Source of the DNA: an uncultured Burkholderiales bacterium
Lineage (GTDB): Bacteria; Pseudomonadota; Gammaproteobacteria; Burkholderiales; Burkholderiaceae_C
Length of the DNA stretch: 64,000 bases
NCBI GenBank assembly: GCA_903844385.1
Contig: CAIMTJ010000033.1
Span: 1 to 64,000, forward strand
Direction of reading: 5' to 3'
This document shows, piece after piece, positions 16,956 to 27,444 of the stretch. Position 1 is the stretch's first letter; each line of letters begins with the position of its first letter. The notes below the pieces were generated by a model. That model had not been told where the DNA came from. It saw only the letters and a program-made list of their open reading frames with translations, and searched no databases. Both the position numbers and the translations under genes were made by a program.

Positions 16956-19900
16956 ATGAATGCCCCTATTGCGCAGCGATTTTTGATGGCGGCGGCTGAA
17001 GACAGCCCCCGACTGCGAGAAATTCCCTACAACTACACCTCGTTTTCGGACCAGGAAATTGTCACCAGGGTGCTCGGGCCAGCGTGTTGGTCGATCTTGG
17101 AGCGATTGCGCCAAGAGCGGCGCACGGGTCGCTCGGCACGCATGCTCTACGAGGTGCTGGGAGACATTTGGGTCGTGCAGCGCAACCCCTACTTGGAAGA
17201 CGATTTGCTCGACAACCCCAAGCGGCGTGCCCTGTTGGTGGATGCCCTGTATCACCGTATCCACGAAATTGAGGCCAGGCGCTCGCCCCAGGAGGATTCA
17301 GAGCGTGACGCGTTGGTACAAGAGTTGTTGCGCTACACCAAGGAGGCCATTGTTCGGTTTGAGACCTTTTTTGACAGCGTGTTCAAGCTGCGCAAGCGAA
17401 CACTCAAAGAGCTCAAACGCTACACCGCGGCTGACAACATCAAATTTGACCCGCTCTCGCGCGTCTCGCATGTGACTGACGCCACTGACTGGCGTGTCGA
17501 GTATCCGTTTTTGGTCTTGACCCCTGACAGCGAGGCAGAAATGGCCGGCCTCGTGAAGGGCTGCATTGAATTGGAGCTCACCATCATCCCCAGGGGGGGT
17601 GGCACCGGTTATACCGGAGGTGCCATTCCGCTGTCATGGCGCAGTGTGGTGATCAATACCGAGAAGCTTGAAAAAATGGGTCCCGTGCAAATGCGCACCT
17701 TGCCCGGTTTGGAGTCATCGGCGCCGACGATTTTTACCGAAGCGGGCGTCGTCACGCAGCGGGTGGCCAATGCTGCTGAAGAGGCGGATTTCGTCTTTGC
17801 GGTCGATCCCACCAGTGCAGAGGCTTCTTGTATCGGAGGCAATATCGCGGTCAATGCGGGCGGTAAGAAGGCGGTCTTGTGGGGCACGGCCTTGGATAAT
17901 TTGCTCAGCTGGAGAATGGTCACCCCAGACGCACAGTGGCTCGAAGTCACGCGACTGAACCACAACTTGGGCAAAATTCACGACGTCTCGATCGCCTCCT
18001 TTGACTTGGCGTATTACCAAGCCGACGGGGTGAGTTTGATTCGCCGCGAGCGGCTCGATATTCCTGGCAACGCTTTCCGTAAAGAAGGCCTGGGCAAGGA
18101 TGTGACCGATAAGTTTTTGAGTGGCTTGCCGGGTGTGCAAAAGGAGGGCTGTGACGGCCTCATCACGAGTGCGACTTGGGTACTGCACAAAATGCCCAGC
18201 CACGTCCGAACCGTTTGTATGGAGTTTTTTGGCAATGCCAAGGACGCGGTGCCCAGCATTGTGGAGATCAAGGACTACATGTTCTCAGAGCAAAAAAGCT
18301 CGGGCGTTTTGCTCGCCGGCCTGGAGCACTTGGACGATCGCTATTTGCGCGCCGTGGGGTATGCCACCAAAAGTAAGCGCGGCGGATTGCCCAAAATGGT
18401 GCTCTTGGCCGACATCGCTGGAGACGACCCCGATCAAGTCGCGCGCGTGAGTGCCGAGGTGGTCAGGCTTGCCAACTCCAGAAGCGGAGAAGGCTTCACC
18501 GCAGTGAGTTATGAGGCCAGAAAGAAGTTTTGGCTCGATCGCAAAAAAACCGCCGCCATCTCTCGCCACACCAATGCGTTCAAGATCAATGAAGATGTGG
18601 TGATTCCGTTGCCTCGAATGGCCGAGTACACCGACGGTATTGAGTTCATCAACATCGAGATGTCGCTTGACAATAAGATTGCCTTGTGTCGAGCCTTGGA
18701 TCAGTTTTTTGCCACGGGTCATTTGCCCTTGGACGCCAGCAAGGACCCGAGCGAGCAGCCCTCTGGTGAGATGATCCAAGAGCGTGTGAGGCAAGCGCGA
18801 AGTGTCATTGCCGAAGTCAGTGCCATGTGGCAAGGTTGGCTCGATGAGAGTGAGACACTTTTTCCCCAGTTGCAAGACCACAGCTTGCGTGCGAGCTGGA
18901 AGACGCAGATCAAGGCGCCGCTTGACCTCATCTTCACGGGTGAGGTTTTCAAGCCCGTGCTTGTCGAATGCAACGCCATTCATCAACGCGTCTTGAAAGG
19001 CCGCGTTTGGGTGGCTTTGCACATGCACGCGGGTGACGGTAACGTGCACACCAACATCCCGGTCAATAGCGATGACTACGACATGCTACAAACCGCTCAT
19101 CGCGCGGTGGCCAAAATCATGGCCTTGGCCAGAAAATTGGATGGTGTGATCTCGGGCGAACACGGCATTGGCATCACCAAGTTGTCTTTTTTGACCGATG
19201 CGGAGTTGGCTCCATTTGCTGCCTACAAACAGCGCATTGACCCTCAGGGGCACTTCAACAAAGGCAAATTGGTCAAGTTCGATCCAACCGATGCCTTGAC
19301 TCGCCGAGGGGACTTGGCCAATGCCTACACACCGAGTTTTGGACTGATGGGGCATGAATCCTTGATCATGCAGCAGTCTGACATCGGGGCCATCTCCGAC
19401 AGCGTGAAGGACTGCTTGCGCTGTGGCAAATGCAAGCCCGTGTGTGCCACCCATGTGCCGCGCGCGAATTTGCTCTACAGCCCCAGAAACAAAATCTTGG
19501 CCACCTCGTTGTTGGTCGAGGCGTTCTTGTACGAGGAGCAAACCCGTCGGGGCGTATCGGTCAAGCATTGGCAAGAATTTGAGGACGTGGCCGATCACTG
19601 CACGGTCTGCCACAAGTGCTTGTCGCCGTGTCCGGTGAAAATTGACTTTGGTGATGTGTCGATGAATATGCGCAATTTGCTCAGAAAAATGGGCAAAAAG
19701 AGCTTTCGACCCGGTAACGCCGCCGCCATGTTGATGCTCAATGCCACCAACCCCGAGACCATCAAGTTCGCCCGTGCCGCCATGGTGGATGTGGGGATGA
19801 AAGCCCAGCGTTTTGTCAACGGTCTGTTTTCCCATTGGGCTTTGGCGCAGACCAAAGCGCCACCGCCCAGCATTGGTCTGGGTAGCGTTAAAGAGCAGGT

Positions 19901-20828
19901 CATTCATTTTGTGAATAAGAAAATGCCTGGCAACTTGCCCAAGAAAACAGCGCGCGCCTTGTTGGACATTGAAGACCAAAACTATGTTCCCATCATCCGG
20001 AACCCCAAAACTACCCAGGCCGAGACCGAGGCGGTGTTTTATTTTCCGGGTTGTGGCTCAGAGCGGCTCTTTTCTCAAGTGGGTTTGGCCACCCAGGCCA
20101 TGCTCTGGCACGCTGGTGTACAAACGGTGTTGCCCCCAGGATACCTGTGCTGCGGCTATCCCCAGCGCGGCAGCGGTCAGTTTGACAAGGCCGAGAAAAT
20201 CATCACCGACAACCGCGTTTTGTTTCATCGCGTTGCCAATACGTTGAATTACTTGGACATCAAGACGGTGGTGGTGAGTTGTGGTACTTGCTACGATCAG
20301 CTCCAAGGTTACCAATTTGACAAAATATTTCCAGGCTGTCGCATCATTGACATTCATGAGTATTTGCTTGAAAAAGGCATCACCTTGGACGCGTCCAACA
20401 CCAACGCCTACCTCTATCACGACCCTTGTCACAGTCCGATGAAGTTGCAGTCCCCCATGCTCACGGTCAAGGCCTTGGTGGGCGAGCAAGTGCTCGAGTC
20501 CGAGCGCTGCTGTGGTGAGTCAGGCACACTCGGTGTCACTCGCCCAGACATCTCCACCCAGGTGCGGTTTCGAAAGGAAGAAGAGTTGTTGGCTGACGAG
20601 TCGCGCATTCGTGCTTTGAGCGGTCAAGACAGTGGAGACGTTACTATTTTGACCAGTTGTCCGAGCTGTTTGCAAGGGCTCACACGCTATGAGGGTGATC
20701 TCAAAAGCGGGCTCTTGAAGGCCGACTACATTGTGGTGGAGATGGCCAGACGAATTTTGGGTGAAGACTGGATGCCCCAATACGTGCAAGCGGCCAACGC
20801 GGGCGGTATTGAGCGTGTCCTGGTGTAG
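16956..20828 (+). CDS. Large FAD/Fe-S/CCG oxidoreductase (DUF3683-type, D-lactate dehydrogenase-like)
   Basis: A 1290-aa fusion. An N-terminal DUF3683-type region (about 1-180) is followed by a FAD-binding PCMH domain ([14 protein letters not shown] at about 210-223) and an FAD-oxidase C domain ([12 protein letters not shown] near 689, SGEHGIG near 733). A two-cluster ferredoxin-like part follows ([11 protein letters not shown] near 820, [12 protein letters not shown] near 882), then two CCG-type cysteine-rich repeats (FPGCG near 1030 with CCGYP; CCGESGT near 1185). This combines in one chain what GlcD/GlcF or FAD lactate dehydrogenases do: oxidise a 2-hydroxy acid and pass electrons on, probably to quinone. 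The exact substrate is not evident. Followed closely by a DUF971 gene. Confidence 0.9.
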   Translation: MNAPIAQRFLMAAAEDSPRLREIPYNYTSFSDQEIVTRVLGPACWSILERLRQERRTGRSARMLYEVLGDIWVVQRNPYLEDDLLDNPKRRALLVDALYHRIHEIEARRSPQEDSERDALVQELLRYTKEAIVRFETFFDSVFKLRKRTLKELKRYTAADNIKFDPLSRVSHVTDATDWRVEYPFLVLTPDSEAEMAGLVKGCIELELTIIPRGGGTGYTGGAIPLSWRSVVINTEKLEKMGPVQMRTLPGLESSAPTIFTEAGVVTQRVANAAEEADFVFAVDPTSAEASCIGGNIAVNAGGKKAVLWGTALDNLLSWRMVTPDAQWLEVTRLNHNLGKIHDVSIASFDLAYYQADGVSLIRRERLDIPGNAFRKEGLGKDVTDKFLSGLPGVQKEGCDGLITSATWVLHKMPSHVRTVCMEFFGNAKDAVPSIVEIKDYMFSEQKSSGVLLAGLEHLDDRYLRAVGYATKSKRGGLPKMVLLADIAGDDPDQVARVSAEVVRLANSRSGEGFTAVSYEARKKFWLDRKKTAAISRHTNAFKINEDVVIPLPRMAEYTDGIEFINIEMSLDNKIALCRALDQFFATGHLPLDASKDPSEQPSGEMIQERVRQARSVIAEVSAMWQGWLDESETLFPQLQDHSLRASWKTQIKAPLDLIFTGEVFKPVLVECNAIHQRVLKGRVWVALHMHAGDGNVHTNIPVNSDDYDMLQTAHRAVAKIMALARKLDGVISGEHGIGITKLSFLTDAELAPFAAYKQRIDPQGHFNKGKLVKFDPTDALTRRGDLANAYTPSFGLMGHESLIMQQSDIGAISDSVKDCLRCGKCKPVCATHVPRANLLYSPRNKILATSLLVEAFLYEEQTRRGVSVKHWQEFEDVADHCTVCHKCLSPCPVKIDFGDVSMNMRNLLRKMGKKSFRPGNAAAMLMLNATNPETIKFARAAMVDVGMKAQRFVNGLFSHWALAQTKAPPPSIGLGSVKEQVIHFVNKKMPGNLPKKTARALLDIEDQNYVPIIRNPKTTQAETEAVFYFPGCGSERLFSQVGLATQAMLWHAGVQTVLPPGYLCCGYPQRGSGQFDKAEKIITDNRVLFHRVANTLNYLDIKTVVVSCGTCYDQLQGYQFDKIFPGCRIIDIHEYLLEKGITLDASNTNAYLYHDPCHSPMKLQSPMLTVKALVGEQVLESERCCGESGTLGVTRPDISTQVRFRKEEELLADESRIRALSGQDSGDVTILTSCPSCLQGLTRYEGDLKSGLLKADYIVVEMARRILGEDWMPQYVQAANAGGIERVLV

Positions 20829-20884
20829 CCCGGTTGAATTTGACGCCAAACCCGAGACCCACACCTTTCACGATTGGACAGACA

Positions 20885-21283
20885 TTGATCGAAAAATCAA
20901 CCAAAAAGGCCCCCACGGTCCTCGATCTCACGGTGCACCAAGGCTCTAAAAAACTCGAAGTGAGTTTTGCGGGCGGCGAGCGTTTTGAGATCGCCTTTGA
21001 GCTCATGCGCATCTACAGCCCTTCGGCTGAGGTGCAAGGCCATGGCCCTGGGCAAGAGGTCTTGCAAACCGGCAAACGCGGCGTGGGCATGCTGGGCTTG
21101 GAGCCGGTGGGCAATTACGCCGTGCAACCCACCTTCAGTGACGGCCACGACAGCGGGATCTTCACCTGGGACTACCTTTACCATTTGGGCTCGGAGCAAG
21201 AGCGCTTGTGGCAAGACTATGAGAAGCGGCTCAAAGCGCAAGGTCTTCACCGTGACCAAGCGATGAACTCCAAGGCGAAGTGA
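20885..21283 (+). CDS. DUF971 family protein (gamma-butyrobetaine hydroxylase N-terminal-like)
   Basis: A small DUF971 domain protein, related to the N-terminal domain of gamma-butyrobetaine hydroxylase and implicated by family in Fe-S metabolism. Key stretches are KKLEVSFAGGERFEIAFELMR, YSPSAEVQGHGPGQ and NYAVQPTFSDGHDSGIFTWDYLY. No ATG start exists in the right place: TTG at 20885 (132 aa) or TTG at 20834 (149 aa) are the options, neither with a strong ribosome site. I list the shorter. It lies between the oxidoreductase and ubiE, as commonly seen in this group. Confidence 0.85.
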   Translation: MIEKSTKKAPTVLDLTVHQGSKKLEVSFAGGERFEIAFELMRIYSPSAEVQGHGPGQEVLQTGKRGVGMLGLEPVGNYAVQPTFSDGHDSGIFTWDYLYHLGSEQERLWQDYEKRLKAQGLHRDQAMNSKAK

Positions 21284-21475
21284 CCCGCCCCTTTGGGGGT
21301 CGCAGTCAAGCGGTGAATCATTTTTGCTGGCCTTTGCTGCTGCACCTGCGGTGTGGCACGCCAGTCTTTGGGCTTGCCCACTCGGTGAGATGATTTCAGC
21401 GCAATTCCAACGTCTGCTGTATTTTTTTGTGCCAGGAATGCAAACTGCGGCGCCATTCGCCTTTAACATCGAGAC

Positions 21476-22207
21476 ATGGGTAAAACACATTTTGGTTTTC
21501 AAAGCGTTGAGGAGGATGAAAAGTCCTCACGCGTGCGCTCAGTTTTTGATTCGGTGGCCGCCAATTACGACATCATGAATGATTTGATGTCCATGGGGCT
21601 GCACCGCGCTTGGAAGGCTTACACCGTGTTGGTGGCCGATTTGAGCCTGGGTATGCGGGTCTTGGATATTGCTGCGGGCACCGGTGACTTGAGTCTGGCG
21701 TTTGCCAAAAAAGTCGGCTCCCAAGGCTTGGTGGTTCAAAGCGACATCAATTGGACCATGTTAAGAACGGGGCGAGATCGCCTGATCAACGAGGGCTTGC
21801 TGCTGCCCACACTCGTGTGTGACGCCCAAGCGCTGCCCTTTGCCAACGACAGCTTTGACCGAGTGAGCGTGGCGTTTGGGCTTCGCAACATGACCGACAA
21901 GGACGCGGCGTTGAAGGAGATGTGCCGAGTCTTGAAGCCAGGGGGCAAACTCTTGGTCTTGGAGTTCTCCAAAGTGGCCGCCCCCTTGCAAAAGGCCTAC
22001 GATTGGTATTCTTTCAATTTGTTGCCCAAAATTGGCAAATGGGTGGCCAAGGACGAGGATTCTTACCGCTATTTGGCCGAATCCATTCGCATGCATCCTG
22101 ATCAAGAAACCCTCAAAGGCATGATCCAAGACGCAGGATTGGGGCACGTGGATGTGCACAATTTGAGCGCGGGCGTGGTGGCACTGCATGTGGGGATCAA
22201 ATGCTAA
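21476..22207 (+). CDS. ubiE: Ubiquinone/menaquinone C-methyltransferase
   Basis: SAM-dependent C-methyltransferase acting on the ubiquinone ring precursor. Family hallmarks are [24 protein letters not shown], the SAM motif [38 protein letters not shown] and [19 protein letters not shown]. Length 243 aa is standard. Its stop overlaps the start of the Tim44-like gene by 7 bases, indicating translational coupling in a ubiE-Tim44-ubiJ-ubiB unit. About 190 bases upstream (21284-21475) hold no clear gene. Confidence 0.96.
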   Translation: MGKTHFGFQSVEEDEKSSRVRSVFDSVAANYDIMNDLMSMGLHRAWKAYTVLVADLSLGMRVLDIAAGTGDLSLAFAKKVGSQGLVVQSDINWTMLRTGRDRLINEGLLLPTLVCDAQALPFANDSFDRVSVAFGLRNMTDKDAALKEMCRVLKPGGKLLVLEFSKVAAPLQKAYDWYSFNLLPKIGKWVAKDEDSYRYLAESIRMHPDQETLKGMIQDAGLGHVDVHNLSAGVVALHVGIKC

Positions 22208-23379
22208 GACCCCCTGCGTCCAGACTGGCGTTTGGGGGTGAGTGGGGGCATCAACTTGTCCATCTCCTCCATCGTCTGCGCTGGCGCAGCAGCCTGGCGT
22301 TGGCACGGGTGAGTGGGGGCCTTGGGGTGCTCCAATCGGCGGGAGTATTTGCGCAATCGGTGAGCAAAACCGAACCCTCAGCCGAAGGCGCCCTCACGGC
22401 GCTCAGCGGGTTGAGTCTCGCTGCGGAAAATACCGCTTGGGCATGGGGCTTGGGCTTGGGCGTGGGTCTGATGGTGGCTTGGGTGGCCTTTTTGCGGTGG
22501 CGCCGATTGGCCACTTCAAGTGCCATGGGCTCTAGCGGCGCGTATGGTGTTCAAGCGCGAGAAGTTTACACGAGCAAGCGCGCTCGACTGGCGGCCCATT
22601 TCTTTCACCGTCAACCCCAGACGGCAGCGACAGTGACCATGCCGTTTCTCAAGCCCTACAACCCCAAGAACGTTGGCAACGATGCCTCGGCCAGGCCCTG
22701 GGAGTCGCCTGAGCGTGAGCACATCCTGGGTGGCATGGCTGCGCTGGAGGTGAGCACAGATCCAGCGCCACACGACTTCAGTGTTTGGGGGACGCACCCT
22801 GTGGCGCCGACCTGGAGTGACTTGGAGCCACCAGACTTGCCCCAAGCTTGGCGAGAGGGATTGCCCATCGCCAGCCAGACCTGGTCTCGATTTGACACCG
22901 CAAGCGCTGCTCAAACGCGCACGCGTGCTCGTTTGAGCCCCGCAGAGTTGTCCTGCCCTTGGCCCTTTGAGTTTGAAGTGGCGGATTTTTTAAAAATGGC
23001 CCAAAAGCATTTCTTAGCCCTTCAAGAGGCTTGGGACAGACGCGATCTGGCCCAAATGCAAGACTTTCTGAGTCCTTCCATGCTTCATGATGTGCAGGAT
23101 CAATTCGCCACCATGACCACACTGGAGTCCCACAGGCATGCCTCAGACATGTCCCAAGTCATGAGCGAGGTGTTGATGCTGGAGTCCCAGTGCTTGAGTG
23201 TCAAGCGCGAAGGACACGAGCAAAAGGTGAGCGTTGAGCTCTCGGGCATGATTCGCGAGGGTTTGAATGCGAGCCCCAATCCGTTTCGCGAGATTTGGAC
23301 TTGGTCCAAAACCCTTCGCCCCCATATGGACAATGATCTGCAAGGCTGGCGGGTGTGCGCCTTGGAGGCCTTGCAATGA
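22201..23379 (+). CDS. Tim44-like domain membrane protein
   Basis: A 392-aa protein. It has a possible signal segment in the first 50 residues ([21 protein letters not shown]) and one membrane helix at about 80-100 ([18 protein letters not shown]). A low-complexity linker follows, then a C-terminal Tim44-like domain from about 260 ([40 protein letters not shown]). Bacterial Tim44-domain proteins are inner-membrane proteins of poorly known role. Placement inside the ubi operon, overlapping ubiE, suggests a membrane function linked to quinone synthesis, but this is inference only. Confidence 0.82.
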   Translation: MLRPPASRLAFGGEWGHQLVHLLHRLRWRSSLALARVSGGLGVLQSAGVFAQSVSKTEPSAEGALTALSGLSLAAENTAWAWGLGLGVGLMVAWVAFLRWRRLATSSAMGSSGAYGVQAREVYTSKRARLAAHFFHRQPQTAATVTMPFLKPYNPKNVGNDASARPWESPEREHILGGMAALEVSTDPAPHDFSVWGTHPVAPTWSDLEPPDLPQAWREGLPIASQTWSRFDTASAAQTRTRARLSPAELSCPWPFEFEVADFLKMAQKHFLALQEAWDRRDLAQMQDFLSPSMLHDVQDQFATMTTLESHRHASDMSQVMSEVLMLESQCLSVKREGHEQKVSVELSGMIREGLNASPNPFREIWTWSKTLRPHMDNDLQGWRVCALEALQ

Positions 23380-23458
23380 GGGCGTCGCACAGCGGGGCCA
23401 CCCCGTTTTTTGAGTCCGTCGTCTCGCATTTTTTCGCTTGCCATTGAAAGCTCAAGCC

Positions 23459-24217
23459 ATGACCCAATTTCTCAATGATCCAGCCCGTTCAGCTCACTCG
23501 CACCGGGGTGAGCATGCGACACACAGCGCAGACTCAGACGGACCCTTCTTGTTGCCGCAACGCCTCTTGCATGAGATCAGCAAAGGGCTCAAGGCGATTG
23601 AGCGCCAAGCCTTCAAGCTCAAGTTGCCACCGGCGCTACTTCACGAGGTCTTGGACCGTGTGCTGATTTTTATCAACCATGTCCTCTTGCATGAGCCTCA
23701 AGCACTTCAGCGCCTCAAGCGCCAACATGGCAGGACCTTGTCCTTGCAGTGGCATGAGTGGCATTGGAGGCTACGCATCACGCGCGCCGGACTGCTCGAG
23801 CGCGAGCGCGCTGGGCTGGGGCCGAGGTCCAAAGAGTCTAATGCGCCTGGTGTGCCTGGTGTGCCTGGTGTGCCTGATGTGCCTGATGTGCCAGGTGCCC
23901 TTGCTCTTGCGCCAGCCAAGGCGGACTTGTCCATCATGTTGATGGAGACGAGTGTGCTCGATCTCGCGAGTCGACTCCTCAAGGACGAAAAACCTGCGCT
24001 TCGCATTGAGGGCGACGTTCAACTTGCCGCCGAAGTCAATTGGTTGGTCGATCATGTGCAGTGGGATTACGAGGACGATTTGTCCAAAATTGTCGGTGAC
24101 GCCTATGCCCACCAAGTGGTTCGCTTGGGGCGCGGGGCCTTGGAGGCGCTCAGACGCTTTTCGGCAGGGGCCTATGCCCGTGCAAGCTCCTGGGGTGCAG
24201 GAGTGAGCGCCCCATGA
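23459..24217 (+). CDS. ubiJ: Ubiquinone biosynthesis accessory factor UbiJ (SCP2-like)
   Basis: UbiJ organises late ubiquinone synthesis with UbiK and UbiB by binding the lipid intermediates through an SCP2 fold. The sequence is divergent, but the order ubiE-x-ubiJ-ubiB and the C-terminal signature ([36 protein letters not shown], as in E. coli UbiJ) support it. The ATG at 23459 gives 252 aa; a TTG at 23438 would add 7. In the middle lies an inserted Pro/Gly/Val run ([17 protein letters not shown]) coded by a 9-bp tandem repeat. Its stop overlaps the ubiB start by 4 bases. Confidence 0.82.
   Translation: MTQFLNDPARSAHSHRGEHATHSADSDGPFLLPQRLLHEISKGLKAIERQAFKLKLPPALLHEVLDRVLIFINHVLLHEPQALQRLKRQHGRTLSLQWHEWHWRLRITRAGLLERERAGLGPRSKESNAPGVPGVPGVPDVPDVPGALALAPAKADLSIMLMETSVLDLASRLLKDEKPALRIEGDVQLAAEVNWLVDHVQWDYEDDLSKIVGDAYAHQVVRLGRGALEALRRFSAGAYARASSWGAGVSAP
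23846..23897 (+). repeat. 9-bp tandem repeat inside ubiJ
   Basis: CCTGGTGTG occurs at 23846, 23855 and 23864, followed by two CCTGATGTG copies at 23873 and 23882 and a partial sixth (CCAGGTG, to 23897). The frame is kept because the unit is 9 bp; it encodes Pro-Gly-Val or Pro-Asp-Val. Likely length-variable between strains. Confidence 0.9.
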
Positions 24218-25776
24218 GTCGTTTCTTTCGTGGTTTTGTGATCTTTTTGGTGGTCTGGCGCTATGGGCTCGATCAGTTGATCCTCTCTGGACTCAAGCAG
24301 CCGTGGATTCGCGCTTTGGCACCTCGACTGCGTCTGGGCAGAGATTTGTCAGCACCTCGTGGGCAGCGTTTGCGCCAGGCGCTCGAGACCTTGGGGCCGA
24401 TTTTTGTGAAATTTGGACAAGTGCTCTCCACCCGTCGAGATTTGTTGCCCCACGACATCGCCAATGAATTGGCGGCCTTGCAAGACCGGGTGCCGCCGTT
24501 TGACTCGGGCGTGGCAGTGGCCACCATTGAGCGAGCTTTTGGCAAGCCCGTCGACGTCATTTTTTCTCGGTTTGACCGCGAACCTGTTGCCAGTGCATCC
24601 ATTGCACAAGTCCATTTTGCCGCCATGCTCGATGCCAGTGGCCAAACCCATGAAGTCGCCGTCAAGGTCATTCGCCCGCATATGAAGGAAGTCATTGAGA
24701 AGGACTTGGCTCTCATGCGCACCATGGCCCAGTGGTTGGATCGTCTCTCCGTGGACGGCCGGCGCTTAAAGCCGCGTCAAGTGGTGGCCGAGTTTGACAA
24801 GTATTTGCACGATGAGCTTGACTTGGTGCGTGAAGCGGCCAATGCCGCCCAATTAAGACGCAATATGCAAGGTCTCAATTTGGTGTTGATCCCCGAGATG
24901 TTTTGGGACTACTGCCACCAAGATGTGATTGTGATGGAGCGCATGTTTGGGGTGCCCATCAGTCAAGTGGACCAATTGATCCAAGCCGGTGTGGACATCA
25001 AGCAGTTGGCCAGAGACGGGGTGACCTTGTTTTTTACCCAAGTGTTTCGCGATGGTTTTTTCCATGCTGACATGCATCCAGGCAATATTCAAGTGAGCGT
25101 GGACCCCAAAACCTTGGGCCGCTATGTATCGCTCGATTTTGGGATTGTCGGCACCCTCACCGAATACGACAAAGAGTATTTGGCACAAAACTTCACCGCA
25201 TTTTTTCGACGCGACTATAAGCGTGTCGCTGAATTGCATCTGGAGTCGGGCTGGGTGCCAGCGCAAACGCGCATCGATGAATTGGAAAGCGCCATTCGAA
25301 CCGTGTGCGAGCCCTATTTTGATCGCCCCTTGAAGGAAATTTCTTTGGGGCTGGTGCTCATGCGTTTGTTCCAAACTTCGCGCCGTTTTGATGTGCAAAT
25401 ACAGCCCCAGTTGGTGCTGTTGCAAAAGACCCTCCTCAACATCGAAGGACTCGGGCGCGAGCTCGACCCCGATCTGGACTTGTGGAGCACGGCCAAGCCA
25501 TTCCTAGAGAAATGGATGCTCGAGCAAATTGGCCCCCAAAAGTTGTGGAAGCAACTGCTGTCACAAGCGCCGCGCTATGCCAAAATTTTGCCAGAGCTTC
25601 CCCGCTTGGTGCACGATTATTTACAGCACCCCCACAGCAGTGTTTCCTCGGCCGAACTCCTCCAAGTCTTGCAAGAGAGTCGCCAAACGCAGCGGCTCTT
25701 GGTGCGTTTGCTCTGGATCGCTTTGGGCTTCGTGCTGGGCATGGTGCTGATGCAGTGGTTCAACGTCTCCTCCTAA
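24214..25776 (+). CDS. ubiB: Atypical protein kinase-like UbiB (ADCK/ABC1 family)
   Basis: Membrane-bound kinase-like ATPase needed for ubiquinone synthesis. Family motifs are KFGQ ([18 protein letters not shown], about residues 65-80), the A-rich loop substitute SASIAQVH (about 128), the Ala-Val-Lys nucleotide lysine in [11 protein letters not shown], and [13 protein letters not shown] with the DFG-like LDFGIVG. The C-terminus has a hydrophobic membrane anchor ([18 protein letters not shown]). Length 520 aa is normal. The start overlaps the ubiJ stop (ATGA). Confidence 0.96.
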   Translation: MSRFFRGFVIFLVVWRYGLDQLILSGLKQPWIRALAPRLRLGRDLSAPRGQRLRQALETLGPIFVKFGQVLSTRRDLLPHDIANELAALQDRVPPFDSGVAVATIERAFGKPVDVIFSRFDREPVASASIAQVHFAAMLDASGQTHEVAVKVIRPHMKEVIEKDLALMRTMAQWLDRLSVDGRRLKPRQVVAEFDKYLHDELDLVREAANAAQLRRNMQGLNLVLIPEMFWDYCHQDVIVMERMFGVPISQVDQLIQAGVDIKQLARDGVTLFFTQVFRDGFFHADMHPGNIQVSVDPKTLGRYVSLDFGIVGTLTEYDKEYLAQNFTAFFRRDYKRVAELHLESGWVPAQTRIDELESAIRTVCEPYFDRPLKEISLGLVLMRLFQTSRRFDVQIQPQLVLLQKTLLNIEGLGRELDPDLDLWSTAKPFLEKWMLEQIGPQKLWKQLLSQAPRYAKILPELPRLVHDYLQHPHSSVSSAELLQVLQESRQTQRLLVRLLWIALGFVLGMVLMQWFNVSS

Positions 25777-25794
25777 AGCGCTGGACTGTGCAAA

Positions 25795-25828
25795 GGCAGG
25801 CTCGAGACCTGCCCTAAAATAGGGTTTT
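25795..25828 (+). terminator. Terminator-like hairpins after ubiB
   Basis: GGCAGG (25795-25800) pairs with CCTGCC (25808-25813). Overlapping it, CCCTA (25812-25816) pairs with TAGGG (25820-25824) and is followed by TTTT (25825-25828). The two stems share bases and are alternatives; the second with its T run is the better terminator. Confidence 0.5.
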
Positions 25829-25880
25829 CACTGTCTGACACGCCCCGGCCTTGCGCTTGGGTTTGAGGGGAGATGCCTGC

Positions 25881-27344
25881 ATGTTATTGGCCCTGGTTAT
25901 TGTTTATTTACTGATCACCATTGCGATTGGCTTGGTGGCGGCCAGGCGTGTGAAAAATACCGCTGACTATGCCATTGCGGGGCGGCATTTGCCCTTGGTG
26001 ATGATTGTCACGACCACCTTTGCGACCTGGTTTGGCTCAGAGACCGTGCTTGGTATCCCGGCCAAATTCGTCAACTCTGGGCTCAACGGGGTGATCGAAG
26101 ACCCCTTTGGTGCGGGGCTGTGTTTGATTTTGGTGGGGATGTTTTTTGCAGGCAAGCTCTACCGCATGAAGCTGCTCACCATTGCCGACTATTACCGAGA
26201 GCGCTATGGCCCCCAAGTGGAGGTGGTCTGTACCTTGATCATCATGGTGAGTTACTTGGGCTGGGTCTCGGCCCAAGTCAGTGCATTGGGGCTCGTCTTC
26301 AATGTGCTCTCGGACGGCGTCATTTCCATGCCGCTTGGGATGGGCATTGGGGTGGTGTCGATTTTGGCCTACACCTTGTTTGGCGGCATGTGGTCGGTGG
26401 CGATCACGGACTTTATCCAGATGATCATTTTGGTCTGCGGTTTGGCCACCTTGGCGGTGTTTGCTGGGGGACAGGCTGGTGGGGCTGAGCGGGTGATGGC
26501 GTTGGCCGAGTCGAAAAATATGTTCCATTTTTTGCCGGACGCGAACTGGCACGACGTGATGTTTTTTGTGGCTTCAGGTCTGACCATCATGCTCGGCTCC
26601 ATCCCGCAGCAAGATGTGTTTCAGCGGGTGATGTCAGCCAACACGGTTGAGTCGGCGACCCGAGGGCCCATCATCGGTGGTGTGTGCTACATGCTCTTTG
26701 CTTTTGTGCCGATGTTTTTGGTGGTGAGCGCCATGATCATCATGCCCGAGCAGGCATTGACGCTCATCAGCGATGACCCCCAACGGGTGCTGCCCACACT
26801 GGTGATGCAAAAAATGCCTTTTGTGATGCAAGTGATCTTTTTTGGCGCTTTGTTGTCGGCCATCAAATCCACCGCGTCGGCCACGCTGCTCGCCCCGAGC
26901 GTTACTTTCACTGAAAACATTTGGCGCCAATTCAATCCCGGCATGGACGACCGCGCTGAGCTCAAAGCCATGCGCTTGACGGTGCTGGTTTTTAGCGCGG
27001 TGGTTCTGGCGTATGCGATCGTCATGCAAGGCACCAGCATTTATGAAATGGTCTCAAGTGCCTATCAAGTGCCCTTGGTGGGGGCGTTTGTCCCCTTGGC
27101 CTTTGGGCTTTATTGGTCCAAAGCCACCACCCAAGGTGCGCTGCTGTCCATTGCACTGGGCCTGATGAGTTGGCTCTTGTTTTTGCTCACCCCAATGGGT
27201 GAGGTCTTGCCCGCACAAGGGGTGGGTTTGGTGGTGGCCACACTGGCCATGGTGGCAGGGTCGCTGGCGCCACAACGCCTGCGCAACGTTCGTTCGGCCC
27301 ATCGATACCACACTGGGGTGGACACCAACGCACGATCATCCTGA
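25881..27344 (+). CDS. Sodium:solute symporter (SSS family)
   Basis: A 487-aa polytopic membrane protein of the SSS family, which uses the sodium gradient to import sugars, amino acids, carboxylates or other solutes. It starts MLLALVIVYLLITIAIGLVAA, with the typical first helix then TADYAIAGRHLPL, the FATWFGSETVLGIPAKF region, and many further hydrophobic helices. The ATG at 25881 has GAGGGGAG 8 bases upstream; a TTG 10 codons earlier is less likely. It stands alone after the ubi operon. The substrate cannot be read from the sequence. Confidence 0.92.
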   Translation: MLLALVIVYLLITIAIGLVAARRVKNTADYAIAGRHLPLVMIVTTTFATWFGSETVLGIPAKFVNSGLNGVIEDPFGAGLCLILVGMFFAGKLYRMKLLTIADYYRERYGPQVEVVCTLIIMVSYLGWVSAQVSALGLVFNVLSDGVISMPLGMGIGVVSILAYTLFGGMWSVAITDFIQMIILVCGLATLAVFAGGQAGGAERVMALAESKNMFHFLPDANWHDVMFFVASGLTIMLGSIPQQDVFQRVMSANTVESATRGPIIGGVCYMLFAFVPMFLVVSAMIIMPEQALTLISDDPQRVLPTLVMQKMPFVMQVIFFGALLSAIKSTASATLLAPSVTFTENIWRQFNPGMDDRAELKAMRLTVLVFSAVVLAYAIVMQGTSIYEMVSSAYQVPLVGAFVPLAFGLYWSKATTQGALLSIALGLMSWLLFLLTPMGEVLPAQGVGLVVATLAMVAGSLAPQRLRNVRSAHRYHTGVDTNARSS

Positions 27345-27370
27345 GCCCCATGCCCTCAAACGCATGCCAA

Positions 27371-27416
27371 AAGCCTCGCAGGAGTCTGTGCGAAAAGGCT
27401 TGTAGGCCTCTATAAT
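27371..27416 (+). promoter_or_regulatory. Promoter of fmdB with upstream hairpin
   Basis: A perfect TATAAT (27411-27416) lies 28 bases before the ATG at 27445; no strong -35 is visible. Just upstream, AAGCCTCGCA (27371-27380) pairs with TGCGA (27389-27393) and GGCTT (27397-27401), with a 3-base bulge. The hairpin covers the -35 position and may be the terminator of the symporter gene or a regulator site. Confidence 0.5.
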
Positions 27417-27444
27417 GTTGGATTTTGCAGCAAGTCAATTTCAA

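Noticed and set aside
18285-19979. Two long minus-strand frames opposite the FAD oxidoreductase
   Set aside because: Both mirror conserved parts of the plus-strand enzyme (oxidase and Fe-S regions) and have no family features of their own.
23846-23897. CRISPR-like repeat array
   Set aside because: Units are 9 bp with no spacers and lie in frame inside ubiJ; it is a coding minisatellite.
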